DNA of 64,000 nucleotides from Rhodocyclaceae bacterium. GTDB taxonomy: Bacteria > Pseudomonadota > Gammaproteobacteria > Burkholderiales > Rhodocyclaceae. Location of the stretch: positions 27,867 to 91,866 of the forward strand of contig JAGRGB010000125.1 of NCBI GenBank assembly GCA_020445745.1, written 5' to 3'. The position numbers and the translations under genes were made by a program. Shown one piece after another: positions 41,926 to 51,444 of the stretch. The notes below the pieces were generated by a model that saw only the letters and a list, made by a program, of their open reading frames with translations, did no database searches and was not told the DNA's origin. Numbering within the stretch: position 1 is the stretch's first letter; the number at the start of each line of letters is the position of its first letter.

Positions 41926-44562
41926 ATGAAGAAAGCCGTGCACCTGACCTGGCGCGTATTGGCCGCATTGCTGGTGGCTGCGCTGGTCGGTTACCTGCAG
42001 TACCTGATCTGGGGCTGGACCAATCGCGGCGTGGCCTTCGGCGATGCCGCCGGCGAGATCGGCGGTTATGCCTACAGTCCCTTCCAGCGGGACCAGTGGC
42101 CGTCTCGCGGCGAATTCCCGAGCCTGGCGCAGATCAGCACCGACCTGCTGCTGTTGTCCCGATCCACGACCCGTATCCGCACCTACGGCGCGCTGGAGAA
42201 TCCTTCCATCATCCCGCTCGCCGAACTGCACGACCTCAAGGTCACCGCGGGCGCCTGGCTGTCGGGCGACCACGCCAACAACGTCCGCGAGCTCGGCGCG
42301 GCGATCGCCTTCGCGCGCGACTACCGTCACGTGGACCGCCTGATCGTCGGCAACGAGGTGCTGCTGCGCAACGACCTCGCCGTCGAGCAACTCGGTGTGT
42401 ATCTCGATGTGGCGCGCAAGCAGCTTGCGGGCACCTCTAAGGCGGTATCGACCGCCGAGCCCTGGCACGTCTGGCTGAAGCATCCCGAGCTGGCGGATCA
42501 CGTCGATTTCATCACCGTTCATCTGCTGCCCTTCCACGAGGGCGTACCGGCGGAGCAGGCGGTGGGCTATGCGATGCAGCGCTACGACGAACTGGCGCGG
42601 GCCTTTCCCGGCAAGCCGCTGGTGATCGGCGAGATCGGCTGGCCGAGCCGCGGTCCGGAGATCCAGCAGGCCGAGGCCAGTGTCGCCGCCGAGGCGCGCT
42701 TCATTCGCGAGTTCCTGCCGCTGGCCCGTGAGCGCGGACTCGACTACTACCTGATGGAGGCCTTCGATCAGCCCTGGAAGGTCGACCTGGAAGGCTGGGC
42801 GGGGCCGTACTGGGGGCTGTTCAAGGCCGACCGCACGCCGAAGTTCCCGCTCGACGGCTTGATTCTCAACGACATCCGCTGGCACGAGAAGGCGCTCACC
42901 GCGGTCAAGATCGCGTTCGTGCCGATGTTCCTGGCGGCCCTGCTGCTGCGCGGCTGGGGGGCACGCGGCCGGCTGTGGCTCGCGGCGCTGATCCAGGCCT
43001 GCGTTTCGGTGTTCGTGGTCAGCGTCAATGTGCCCCAGGAGTACTATCTGACCGACAACGACCAGATCGGTCTGGCGCTGTTGATCTGCGCCGCCGGGCT
43101 GACCGCGGCGGTGCTCTTGGCCCATGGCTTCGAGTTCGGCGAGCTGATGTTCAAGGGTCGCTGGCGGCGGCGTTTCGGGCCCCGTCCACCGCTGCCGGCC
43201 GACCGCGAACCCTTCGTGTCGATCCATCTCGCCTGCTGCAACGAGCCGCCGGAGATGGTGATCGCGACGATCGACAGTCTGGCCAGGCTCGACTATCGCA
43301 ATTTCGAGGTGCTGGTGGTGGACAACAACACCACCGATCCCGCCCTGTGGCTGCCGGTGGAAGCGCACGTCGCGAAGCTGGGACCCCGTTTTCGCTTCTT
43401 CCACCTGCCCAAATGGCCGGGCTTCAAGGCCGGCGCACTGAATTTCGCCCTCGGCCAGACCGATGCCCGGGCCGAGGTGATCGGTGTCGTCGATGCCGAC
43501 TACGTGGTCGAGCGCGACTGGCTCTCGGTGCTGGTCCCGCACTTCCTCGATTCGCCCGAGGTGGCCGTGGTGCAGGCGCCCCAGGCCCACCGCGAATGGG
43601 CCGGCCAGGCCTTCCGCAGGATGTGCAATTGGGAGTTCGACGGCTTCTTCCGGATCGGCATGCATCACCGCAACGAACGCAACGCGCTGATCCAGCATGG
43701 CACGATGACCCTGGTGCGGCGCAGCCAGCTCGAACAGCACGGCGCGTGGTCGGAATGGTGCATCTGCGAGGACACCGAGCTCGGCCTGCGCCTGATCAAG
43801 CAGGGGCTCGACACGCGCTACGTAGACCATGTCCTCGGCCGTGGCCTGACGCCGTCGGATTTTGCGGCGATCAAGTCGCAGCGCTTCCGCTGGGCCTTCG
43901 GCGCGATGCAGATCCTCAAGCGCCACCTGCCGGCGCTGCTCGGTGGCGGGCGCATGACGATCGCCCAGCGCTACCATTTCCTGACCGGCTGGTTCCAGTG
44001 GCTCGGTGACGCATTGCAGTTGGTGTTCGTGTTCGCCAGCCTGGCGTGGACCCTGGGCATCCTCGCGAAGCCGGCCGCCTTCGGCCTGCCGGTGGTCACG
44101 CTGGCCTTGCCGGTGCTCGGCTTCATGGTGTTCAAGGCCGCCCTCGGGCCGATCCTGTACCGCCGCACGATGGCCTGTCCGTGGACCGACATCCTCGGTG
44201 CGTCGGTGCTGTCGGTGGGCCTGTCGCACGCCATCGCGCGCGGCATCTTTGCCGGCATCTTCAAGCGCCGCGGCGAATTCGTGCGCACGCCGAAAAGCTG
44301 GAAGGCCAAGGGTCGGCTGGCGTTCTTCTCGCCGATCCGCGAAGAGATCGGCCTGCTCGTCGCATTGCTGCTGGCCGCCGTCGCCCTGCTGGGGACCCAG
44401 GACGTGCAGGCGATGGAGTCGCGGGTATGGGTCGGCATCCTGCTGATGCAGACGCTGCCCTACGTCGGTGCGATCCTGTGCCAGTTCGCCGCCTATCTGC
44501 CGGAACGCAAGGGCGGCGAGCCGGCCGGGGCGGTGGCCGAATCCCCGCTGGCGGCAAGCTGA
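41926..44562 (+). CDS. GH17-GT2 fusion, beta-glucan synthase (NdvB/NdvC-like)
   Basis: The 878-residue inner-membrane protein fuses a GH17 domain (about 45-300; catalytic glutamates in VGNEVLLRN and VIGEIGWPSRG) to a GT2 processive glycosyltransferase (about 410-700). The GT2 motifs are VVDNNTTDP, DADYVVERDW (DxD), CEDTELGLRL and the QRFRW product-binding motif. Several membrane helices lie between and after them. Rhizobial proteins of this architecture make cyclic beta-1,3/1,6-glucans or osmoregulated periplasmic glucans, with the GH17 part acting as transglycosylase. It has a GAGGAAG ribosome binding site and is followed after nine bases by a further glycosyltransferase-like gene. Confidence 0.92.
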   Translation: MKKAVHLTWRVLAALLVAALVGYLQYLIWGWTNRGVAFGDAAGEIGGYAYSPFQRDQWPSRGEFPSLAQISTDLLLLSRSTTRIRTYGALENPSIIPLAELHDLKVTAGAWLSGDHANNVRELGAAIAFARDYRHVDRLIVGNEVLLRNDLAVEQLGVYLDVARKQLAGTSKAVSTAEPWHVWLKHPELADHVDFITVHLLPFHEGVPAEQAVGYAMQRYDELARAFPGKPLVIGEIGWPSRGPEIQQAEASVAAEARFIREFLPLARERGLDYYLMEAFDQPWKVDLEGWAGPYWGLFKADRTPKFPLDGLILNDIRWHEKALTAVKIAFVPMFLAALLLRGWGARGRLWLAALIQACVSVFVVSVNVPQEYYLTDNDQIGLALLICAAGLTAAVLLAHGFEFGELMFKGRWRRRFGPRPPLPADREPFVSIHLACCNEPPEMVIATIDSLARLDYRNFEVLVVDNNTTDPALWLPVEAHVAKLGPRFRFFHLPKWPGFKAGALNFALGQTDARAEVIGVVDADYVVERDWLSVLVPHFLDSPEVAVVQAPQAHREWAGQAFRRMCNWEFDGFFRIGMHHRNERNALIQHGTMTLVRRSQLEQHGAWSEWCICEDTELGLRLIKQGLDTRYVDHVLGRGLTPSDFAAIKSQRFRWAFGAMQILKRHLPALLGGGRMTIAQRYHFLTGWFQWLGDALQLVFVFASLAWTLGILAKPAAFGLPVVTLALPVLGFMVFKAALGPILYRRTMACPWTDILGASVLSVGLSHAIARGIFAGIFKRRGEFVRTPKSWKAKGRLAFFSPIREEIGLLVALLLAAVALLGTQDVQAMESRVWVGILLMQTLPYVGAILCQFAAYLPERKGGEPAGAVAESPLAAS

Positions 44563-44571
44563 GATCGGGTC

Positions 44572-46284
44572 GTGCCGGCGCGCGATCTCGGACACGAAGC
44601 GGCAGCAGGCCACCCGATCGAACAGGCGGCCGCACCGACCCTGTCGATCGGCGAGGCCGACCTGCGTCGCCTGGCGCGCCCCGCGTCGATCGCGATGGCG
44701 GTCGGCCTGGTGGCCTATCTGGCGACCACCTGGAGCGGCTACGGCATCGCGGAAAACGAGGCCCAGCGCCAGATCTACGGCCGCCTCGTCGCAGCTTTCC
44801 TGCGCTCCGGCATGACCGACGCAGACCTGCTGCGGCAGGCGGCGCAGATCGGCGGCGGCGGCTTGTTCGACCTTCTCGCCGCATTGCTGGAACCGGTCTG
44901 GCATGGCTCGGTATGGGACATGCGCCATCTTCTCGGCGCCAGCTTCGGGCTGGCCGGCATGCTCGCCGTGTGGCGCCTGGCGAAGCTCCTCGGCGGCGAC
45001 ACGGCGGCGCTGGCGGCGGTCGTGATCCTGACACTGACCGGTGCCTGGAGCGGCGCCTTGTTCACCCATACCGCCGAGATACCGCTGGCTGCCTGTCAGT
45101 GCTGGGCGCTCTACCTGCTGACCAGGTTGATTGCCGACCTGCCCCGGCTCGAGCCGTCGTTGGCGTTGGGCTTCGGCAGCAGCGCCGGTGCCGCGCTGGC
45201 AATCGCTGACAGCGGCTGGCTGATGCCGCTGTGCCTGACGGTGTGCCTGGCGGAGGCGGCACGCCGCGAAGGACCGGGCGGTATTGCACGATCCGGCCGC
45301 TGGCTGGGGGCATTGCTGCCCGGCATCGTGGTGGGCCTGGGACTGGTTTTGCTGGGCCGCCCGACGCTGTGGCCCGGGATCGCCGGGCCCGAGGTCGGCG
45401 CGGTGGTGCCGACCCTGGTGGACGGTCGGCTGCTGCCGAGCAGCGCGGTGCCGCGCAGCTATCTGCATGAATATCTGGTCGTCAAACTGCCGGAGCTGAT
45501 GCTGATCGGCCTCGGCCTGGCCCTCGGTGGACGACCGTGGCGCACGGCTGAGCGGCCCGACGGCATCGGCGAACGGCGCATCATGTCGCGGCGCGAGCGG
45601 CCGCTGCACCTGCCGCTGGCGCTGGCGATCGTGCTGCCGATCGCCTACGCATGGGTGATGCGGCCCGCGCTGGCCGACGGGCTGCGCCAGTTCCTGTTCC
45701 TGCTGCCTCCGCTGGCGGTCGCCGCGGCGCTGGGCTGGCGCGTATTCTGGCAGGCGCTGCGCGGCAACCCGGCGGCGGCGTGGCTGATGGCCTCGGTCGC
45801 CGGCCTGTTGGTGGCGATCCACATCACCACCCTGGTCCATCTGCAGCCCTACGGCCATACCTTCTACAACAGTCTCGCCGGCGGCCTGCGTGGCGCGGCC
45901 TACGGCTGGGTGCTCGACTACAACGGCAGTTCCCTGAGAGAGAGCGCGCAGTTCCTCGATCGCTACCTCGAAAGCGTGGCGGCAACAGGGGCAGGCGGCC
46001 GCTCGCGGCCGGTGCCGGTGCAGGTGTGTGGTGAGCCGGAGCAGGTCAGGGCGGCGATGCCGCGCTACTTCGAGCCAGGTGTCGACGCCGCGGACGCCGA
46101 ATTCCTGATCACCGCCGGCCGGCCCGGCTGCGTCGTGCCCCGCGGTGCTACAGTGATCCACACCGTGACCCGTCGCGGCACGGTGCTCGGCCAGGTGGTG
46201 GATCTTCGCACTTCCCGGCGGGGCGCGCGGTCCGCGCCAGCCGACGACTACTCGACGATCTCGGCCGGCTTGACCTCGCCGTGA
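44572..46284 (+). CDS. Polytopic GT-C/GT39-like membrane glycosyltransferase
   Basis: The 570-residue protein has about ten hydrophobic helices and an N-terminal loop with GYGIAENEAQRQIY, an arrangement like that of ArnT/PMT-type (GT-C) transferases that use lipid-linked sugars at the periplasmic face. The E-N-E pair in the loop takes the place of the DE or DD usually found. The GTG start at 44572 lies 9 bases after the glucan synthase stop, so the two are probably co-transcribed and act on the same polymer, although this is inference. Its C-terminus overlaps the convergent apbE gene by 37 bases. Confidence 0.7.
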   Translation: MPARDLGHEAAAGHPIEQAAAPTLSIGEADLRRLARPASIAMAVGLVAYLATTWSGYGIAENEAQRQIYGRLVAAFLRSGMTDADLLRQAAQIGGGGLFDLLAALLEPVWHGSVWDMRHLLGASFGLAGMLAVWRLAKLLGGDTAALAAVVILTLTGAWSGALFTHTAEIPLAACQCWALYLLTRLIADLPRLEPSLALGFGSSAGAALAIADSGWLMPLCLTVCLAEAARREGPGGIARSGRWLGALLPGIVVGLGLVLLGRPTLWPGIAGPEVGAVVPTLVDGRLLPSSAVPRSYLHEYLVVKLPELMLIGLGLALGGRPWRTAERPDGIGERRIMSRRERPLHLPLALAIVLPIAYAWVMRPALADGLRQFLFLLPPLAVAAALGWRVFWQALRGNPAAAWLMASVAGLLVAIHITTLVHLQPYGHTFYNSLAGGLRGAAYGWVLDYNGSSLRESAQFLDRYLESVAATGAGGRSRPVPVQVCGEPEQVRAAMPRYFEPGVDAADAEFLITAGRPGCVVPRGATVIHTVTRRGTVLGQVVDLRTSRRGARSAPADDYSTISAGLTSP

Positions 46285-47306
46285 TAGCTCAGGCGGCGGT
46301 GCATCGCGCTGCTGACCGTGATCCTGCCCTGATCGTCGACCCGCAACACGTGGGCGACGTCGTAGCGTCCGGCGAGGCTGGGCCAGCCGTCGTTGGCGAT
46401 GAACAGCGGCTTGCTGGCGGCATCGGACAGCGTGCCGGCGCCGGGTCGCCGGGTGACCAGCACCGTCAGCGACTGGGTGCCGCGGGCGGGACGCCCGTCG
46501 CGCGGGTCGATCAGATGGCTGTAGCGCACGCCATCGACCTCGAAATAGCGCTGGTAGTCGCCGGAGGTGCCGACCGCCTCGCCGTCGTAGAGCGGCAGCG
46601 AAGCCAGCACGCCGGCGTCACGCGGATGCTGGATGCCGATGCGCCACGGGCGATCGCCCTTCGCGCCGAGCGCCAGCACGTTGCCGCCGATGTTCACGAG
46701 GGCGTTTTCGATGCCCTTGTCGCGCAGGATGCGGGCGGCGCGATCGAGGGCGTAGCCCTTCGCGTAGCCACCCAGGTCCAGGCGCACGAAGCGGTTGCTG
46801 CTGCTTACCGTGCGGCCGTTGATCACCAGGTCGAGGATCCGCGGCCGGCGTGCCACCAGGGCTCGCACCGCGGCGGCGTCCGGGACCTTCGGCCGGAAGG
46901 TGTCGGAATGGAAACCCCACAGTTCGATGAGGCGGCCAATGGCCGGCTCGAACAGTCCGTCGCCGAGTGCCGACAGGCGTCTGGCGTCGGCCAGCAGGGT
47001 CGCCAGCTCGGCCGACACCTGATGGTGGCGACCGGCTTCGATCGCCTCGTTGAGTTCGGTCAGTTCGGACGGCTCCCATGCGTGATAGGCGCGGTGCAGG
47101 CGGTCGAACTCGCGCAGCACCGCGGCCAGCGCCTCGTTGGCGAGCTGCGGATCGTGGCCATAGACGACGACCTCGACGCGGGTGCCGAAGACGTAGGATT
47201 CCTGCCGGAACAATTCGTCGCGGGCGCAGCCGGTCAGGCAGATGATCGCCAGCAGCATGCTCAGCAGCCGACGGATGGCCGTCCACTGCTTCATGGCGCG
47301 GGCCAT
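46248..47306 (-). CDS. apbE: FAD:protein FMN transferase ApbE (lipoprotein)
   Basis: ApbE attaches FMN covalently to threonine of exported proteins such as Nqr or Rnf subunits. The 352-residue protein has a lipoprotein signal with lipobox LTGC near residue 27. It also has the family motifs SYVFGTRVEVVVYG, LDLGGYAKGYALD, NALVNIGGNVLALG and YSHLIDPRDGRPA. It should sit on the periplasmic face of the inner membrane. The ATG at 47306 follows AGGGCGG; an ATG four codons later is an alternative. It overlaps the GT-C gene at its 3' end and, at the 5' side, faces a decayed gene. Confidence 0.92.
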   Translation of the reverse strand: MARAMKQWTAIRRLLSMLLAIICLTGCARDELFRQESYVFGTRVEVVVYGHDPQLANEALAAVLREFDRLHRAYHAWEPSELTELNEAIEAGRHHQVSAELATLLADARRLSALGDGLFEPAIGRLIELWGFHSDTFRPKVPDAAAVRALVARRPRILDLVINGRTVSSSNRFVRLDLGGYAKGYALDRAARILRDKGIENALVNIGGNVLALGAKGDRPWRIGIQHPRDAGVLASLPLYDGEAVGTSGDYQRYFEVDGVRYSHLIDPRDGRPARGTQSLTVLVTRRPGAGTLSDAASKPLFIANDGWPSLAGRYDVAHVLRVDDQGRITVSSAMHRRLSYHGEVKPAEIVE

Positions 47307-47339
47307 CCGCCGCCCTGCGGAATCGGACGGGCTTGCCGT

Positions 47340-47620
47340 AAGCCGGCGGCACGACAGCTGCAACGGATTGCCGCCAGCACCGGTGTCCACGAGCGCAGCC
47401 GCGACCACCAGCGCCGGATCGACTGCGGCATCGTTGCCGGCGACCTGAGCGAGCGGGAGGCGATGGCGCTGCGGCAAGGTCAGGACCGGATTGGCGATGC
47501 GGTTCGTGCCGCAGAGGCCGATGGCAGGATCACCCGGCATCAACGCAGGCACCTCGACAAGCTGCAGCAGAAACAGGCACGCCGCATGAGCAGGGAGCGC
47601 AGGGATGGCGAACGCCGCTT
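47340..47620 (+). pseudogene. Relic of a small charged secreted-protein gene
   Basis: One + strand frame here reads GVHERSRDHQRRIDCGIVAG and then LSEREAMALRQGQDRI, followed by AVRAAEADGRITRHQRRHL. This matches the repeating R-I-D-x-G-I-x-x-G-x-L-T-x-R-E pattern of a small periplasmic protein family common in betaproteobacteria, with the terminal RRHLDKLQQKQARRM segment. The frame has no start codon or signal peptide upstream (that DNA is antisense of apbE) and no stop codon until 47957, inside the next gene's complement. It is therefore probably a truncated remnant. The family identification is from memory. Confidence 0.55.
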
Positions 47621-47630
47621 CTGGGCCGGA

Positions 47631-47891
47631 TCAGTCCGACCCGCCGCGGCGCAGCTCGGGCGGCAGCCGGCCGACCAGCCAGCCGACCGCCAACGGTATC
47701 AACACGAGATCGTCCATGATGCCGATCAGCGGCAGCGTGTCGGGCAACAGGTCCACCGGCGAGAACAGGTACAGGGCCAGCCCGGCGACGGCCGGCAGCA
47801 GCCAGCGGGGTCGCCGTGGATCGCCCAGCGCGAACCACAGGATGCGGAGATCCCTGCGGATCAGACGGTAGAGCGCGATCAGCTTCTGCAT
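47631..47891 (-). CDS. DUF1232 (YkvA-like) small membrane protein
   Basis: The 86-residue product shows the DUF1232 core YLFSPVDLLPDTLPLIGIMDDL, preceded by a basic amphipathic N-terminus (LIRRDLRILWFALGDPRRP) and two hydrophobic segments. The family's function is unknown; its members associate with membranes. The start has no obvious ribosome binding site. It is followed on the minus strand by the relic and then apbE. Confidence 0.85.
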   Translation of the reverse strand: MQKLIALYRLIRRDLRILWFALGDPRRPRWLLPAVAGLALYLFSPVDLLPDTLPLIGIMDDLVLIPLAVGWLVGRLPPELRRGGSD

Positions 47892-47999
47892 CGCGGGTGT
47901 GGCCTGTTTCGACTTCGCGTTCGACCGCGGACGCCGCGCGCGGTGCTGATCTTGTGACGAGAATGCACAATTTGTCGCTGCCTCGCTGGAGAATGGCGC

Positions 48000-48272
48000 T
48001 CAGGCGTCCGAGAACGCGCCCGGCACCGGATACTTGCGGGAAAAGCGTCGGTAGCACTGCGCCGGTTCGTTCCGATCCCGGCGTGCCGCCGATCGGGCGT
48101 CGATTTGACCACGGTACTTGGGGTGGATCAGTGTGATGCCGTCCTCGCCGGAGAGCAACTGACGGGCCGGGGCCGTCGACTCGGCGTCACCGAGACCGGT
48201 CGCGCCTGCAACGATGGTCACGGTTTCGAGATCGAGCTCGACGAAATCCAGCAAGTCGGTGATCGAAAGCAC
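48000..48272 (-). CDS. Small hypothetical protein
   Basis: From a GTG at 48272, which has GGGGAG upstream, the product has 90 residues and begins LSITDLLDFVELDLETV. An acidic helical start is followed by a basic, arginine-rich end (ARSAARRDRNEPAQCYRRFSRKYP). I have an impression of similar betaproteobacterial hypothetical proteins with a LSI-x-DLLDF start, but no function is known to me. A longer frame exists to 48302, without a ribosome binding site. Confidence 0.5.
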   Translation of the reverse strand: MLSITDLLDFVELDLETVTIVAGATGLGDAESTAPARQLLSGEDGITLIHPKYRGQIDARSAARRDRNEPAQCYRRFSRKYPVPGAFSDA

Positions 48273-48369
48273 GCGGCTCCCCAGCTGGTGATTCCCGCGC
48301 AACTGACTTGTTGCGGTGCAGGAATTTTCTCACGACGGGGCGACGCCGGTCACCCGAACGGGACGACCG

Positions 48370-50346
48370 TCAGTCCCAGCGTGATTCGTCGTCGCGCCGG
48401 CTGAATTCGTACTGGTGGCCGTCGGCGAGCAATTCCCGGATGCGCCACGGGCGGCCCTCGTCATCGAGTTCGACCAGCCCGATGCCGCTGCCGTTGAGCA
48501 AGCGGCGCCCGGCGCGCGTGCCCTCGGGCTTGCGCGGGGTCACGCGGGTGCGGCGGCGACCGGTCAGCAGGTTGAGCGGCGAACGCGGCGAGAACAGCCA
48601 GCGATTGGCGCGGTCGAGCAGGTCGAGCAGCTTCGGCGGGAATTCGTTGCGCAAGCCACTGCTGCAGATCTGCCAGATCTCCGGGCCGTGTTCGCGGCCA
48701 CGCAGTTCGACGTCGTATACGAACGAGTAATGGACATCGCCCGACAGCACCACGAAACAGCGCGGCGTGCGCGGGTGGCGGAGGATGTCGAGCATGGTCT
48801 TCGCGGCGCCGCCGTGGGCCATCCAGTTCTCCGCGTCCACCAGCAATGGCCTGCCCAGCCAGGTGAAAACGCGCTGGATCACCTCGATCAGCTTGACCCC
48901 GAAGATCGGCGCAGGCGAGACCAGCAGCACCGACGTTCGATCGCGCAGTGCCTGCTGCAGGTCGGTCAGCGATTCCCGGTCCATCAGGCCGGAGGGCCGT
49001 CGCGCCGAAATTTCGGAACGCCAGCGGTGGGTGCGGGTGTCGAGCACCAGCAGCGGCGGCGTGGTGGGCCAGGCATAGTGCCATTCGCCGAATCGCAGCA
49101 ACGCGTCGATGAGTTCGTCGTGCTGCTGGCCGCCGGCGCCCAGCAGGCCGGCCTGGGTGCGCGCCAGCAGAGCCGTGTCGACGGCCTCCGGTCGGTTTCC
49201 CCAGGCCTGGTTGATCAGATAGGCGATGATCGCGTTGCCGACGACACGTCGCGAAAAGGGATGGCCGTAGGCGACCTCCTCCCATTCGCGGCTGAGGTTC
49301 CAGTCGTCGGTGACGTCGTGGTCGTCGAAGATCATCGCCACCGGCAGATGGGCCATCAGCCGTCGCACCTGCCCCAGGTCGGCAACGAAGCGTTTGAGGG
49401 CCGAGGCCTCTTCCAGGTAGCGCTGGCGATCCATAGCGCCGATGCCGCGCGGGGGCTCGGGCGCCAAGTCCTGCCATGCCGCCGGCGACCAGGCCAGCAG
49501 GTACATCGCCAGCATTTCGCCCAGCGTGATCAGGTGATTGTGGGCATTGTCGGCCGTAAACACCGGTTTCTCGACGCCGCCGAACAGGATCTCCAGCACC
49601 GCGAAGTCGCGCTTGCGCTGCGGCAGCAGGCGCTCGCGCTGGTAGTAGCAGCAGGGGTGCGCATACAGCGACGCGGCATCCTCAATGTTCGCGTCGTCAC
49701 CACCCGCCAGCAATTCGTTGGCCAGTCCCAGGCGTTCGATCAGCGCATGTATCGCCCGCAGCATCGGACCGGCGACGTCATCCGCATAGACCTGGTCGCC
49801 GCTCAGCACCAGCAACGCCGGCCAGCGCGGCAACCGCTGGTCAGCGGCGTCGGGTCCGGGCTCGAGACAGCGCGCCAGCAGGCCGTCCGCTTCGGCGAGG
49901 CCGTCGCCGCCGCCGTGATGCGGCTTGCGACACGAACCGTGGAGCAAGGACGCGACTCGTGCCTGGCGGATGAAGCCGGGCCCGTGCCGGCCCGGATAGC
50001 TCAGGTCCGGCGCCCAGTCGCGCCAACCCTGCCAGCACGGGGCCGGCTCTGCCAGTGGTGCCAGCTCCAGTTCGTAGCGGATCCAGCGGCCCGCGGGAAG
50101 GTCCTGCTCGAAGGCCAGATCGAGCAGGAGGTAGTGCAGGCGCCCGCCGGTCGAGAGCCGCCTCAGCGATCTGCCGGCAGCGGTCGCGTCATACGCGGCA
50201 ATGATCGCGTCACCGTCCCACAGGCGGAACCTCACGCGCGTTTCGCACGAAGTCGCCAACCACAGCACCAGGCGTCTGGCTTCGAGCCGGCGCAACTGCG
50301 GGCCGGCCAGCACCAGCGGCAACTCGGCGGTCGGCGATCGCGTCAC
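48370..50346 (-). CDS. Alkaline phosphatase D-like metallophosphatase
   Basis: The 658-residue protein belongs to the PhoD-like phosphatases: an N-terminal domain of about 130 residues, then the metallophosphatase core with SCRKP (active-site Cys/Arg region), LVLSGDQVYADD (metal-binding Asp), FDDHDVTDDWN (second metal site) and FVVLSGDVHYSFVYD. No signal peptide is visible, so it may act in the cytoplasm, unlike classical PhoD. Relatives hydrolyse phosphodiesters or teichoic-like polymers. It ends upstream of a small hypothetical gene and follows argC by 21 bases. Confidence 0.85.
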   Translation of the reverse strand: MTRSPTAELPLVLAGPQLRRLEARRLVLWLATSCETRVRFRLWDGDAIIAAYDATAAGRSLRRLSTGGRLHYLLLDLAFEQDLPAGRWIRYELELAPLAEPAPCWQGWRDWAPDLSYPGRHGPGFIRQARVASLLHGSCRKPHHGGGDGLAEADGLLARCLEPGPDAADQRLPRWPALLVLSGDQVYADDVAGPMLRAIHALIERLGLANELLAGGDDANIEDAASLYAHPCCYYQRERLLPQRKRDFAVLEILFGGVEKPVFTADNAHNHLITLGEMLAMYLLAWSPAAWQDLAPEPPRGIGAMDRQRYLEEASALKRFVADLGQVRRLMAHLPVAMIFDDHDVTDDWNLSREWEEVAYGHPFSRRVVGNAIIAYLINQAWGNRPEAVDTALLARTQAGLLGAGGQQHDELIDALLRFGEWHYAWPTTPPLLVLDTRTHRWRSEISARRPSGLMDRESLTDLQQALRDRTSVLLVSPAPIFGVKLIEVIQRVFTWLGRPLLVDAENWMAHGGAAKTMLDILRHPRTPRCFVVLSGDVHYSFVYDVELRGREHGPEIWQICSSGLRNEFPPKLLDLLDRANRWLFSPRSPLNLLTGRRRTRVTPRKPEGTRAGRRLLNGSGIGLVELDDEGRPWRIRELLADGHQYEFSRRDDESRWD

Positions 50347-50367
50347 CCTGCCGTGCCCGGCAGCGGC

Positions 50368-51327
50368 TCAAACCGCGAGTCCGCTGTCCTCTGGAAGGCC
50401 GAGCATGAGGTTCATGCACTGGATGGCGGCTCCGGATGCGCCCTTGCCGAGATTGTCGAAGCGGGCCGCGAGCAGGATCTGGTCCGCGTGCCCGAACACG
50501 AAGATTTCCGCCCGGTTGGTGTCGTTGCAAGCGGTGGCGGGCAGGAAACCGTTGTCGAGGGCAGCGGCGGCGTCGAGCGGCATCACGCGGACGAAGATCT
50601 GGTCCTTGTAGTGTTCCGCATAGAAGCGCTGAATATCCGCCGGCCTGGGCTTCCCGGCCAGCAGGCGCGGCAGCAGCGGTATCGCGACGACCATGCCCTG
50701 GGCGAAGTTGCCGACGATCGGCGTGAACAACGGCGGTGCATCGAGACCGGAAATCTTCTGCATTTCGGGCAGGTGCTTGTGGCCGAGGCCCAGTGCGTAG
50801 AAGCGCGGACTGGTCATTGCCGCCGGCAGCGCGGCGGGCTCCTCGTAGCTGGCGATCATCTCCTTGCCGCCGCCGCTGTAGCCGGTCACCGAATAGGTCG
50901 TCGCCGGATAATCCGGCGCTACCAGGCCGGCGGCCACCAGCGGTTGCATCAGCATCACGAAACCACTGGCGTGGCAGCCGGGCACCGCCACCCGGCGCGC
51001 GCTGCGGACTCGTTCGCGGTGGGCCGGCGAGAGTTCGGGCAGGCCGTACACCCAGTCCGGATGCGTGCGGTGGGCGGTGCTGGCGTCGAGGAAGCGGGTA
51101 TCGCCGTTGTCGGCGGCGAGCAGGGCCACCGATTCACGGGAGGCCGCGTCCGGCAGGCACAGGAAGACGATGTCCGCTCGATTGATGCATTCGGCCTTGG
51201 CCGACGGATTCTTCCGCTGGGCCTCGGGAATGCTCAGGATCTCGATTTCAGGGCGTAGCGCCAGCCGCTCGTCGATCTTCAGACCGGTCGTGCCATGCCG
51301 ACCGTCGATGAACACCTTGTGGCTCAT
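50368..51327 (-). CDS. argC: N-acetyl-gamma-glutamyl-phosphate reductase ArgC
   Basis: ArgC reduces N-acetylglutamyl-phosphate to the semialdehyde in arginine synthesis (cytoplasm, NADPH). The 319-residue length fits the shorter ArgC type. It has the Rossmann start KVFIDGRHGTTGLKI, the catalytic cysteine in VPGCHASGF and the GHKHLPEM segment with its conserved histidine. It lies 21 bases upstream of the PhoD-like gene on the same strand, without other arg genes here. Confidence 0.92.
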   Translation of the reverse strand: MSHKVFIDGRHGTTGLKIDERLALRPEIEILSIPEAQRKNPSAKAECINRADIVFLCLPDAASRESVALLAADNGDTRFLDASTAHRTHPDWVYGLPELSPAHRERVRSARRVAVPGCHASGFVMLMQPLVAAGLVAPDYPATTYSVTGYSGGGKEMIASYEEPAALPAAMTSPRFYALGLGHKHLPEMQKISGLDAPPLFTPIVGNFAQGMVVAIPLLPRLLAGKPRPADIQRFYAEHYKDQIFVRVMPLDAAAALDNGFLPATACNDTNRAEIFVFGHADQILLAARFDNLGKGASGAAIQCMNLMLGLPEDSGLAV

Positions 51328-51444
51328 GCCTGCTCCAAACTCGTTCTGGTCAGGCCCGCATTCTAGCCCTCATTGCGCCCCTCGCCGCGGCGACGGACGC
51401 CGAATCGCGTGTTGCGTCGGATGCCACCACTGGCGAGCGGGGGG

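Noticed and set aside
41899-46161. Very long open frame on the minus strand (over 1,400 codons) through the glucan locus
   Set aside because: It is antisense to three well-supported genes, its product is rich in R, Q, H, G and D without domains, and similar long empty frames oppose most genes in this high-GC window.
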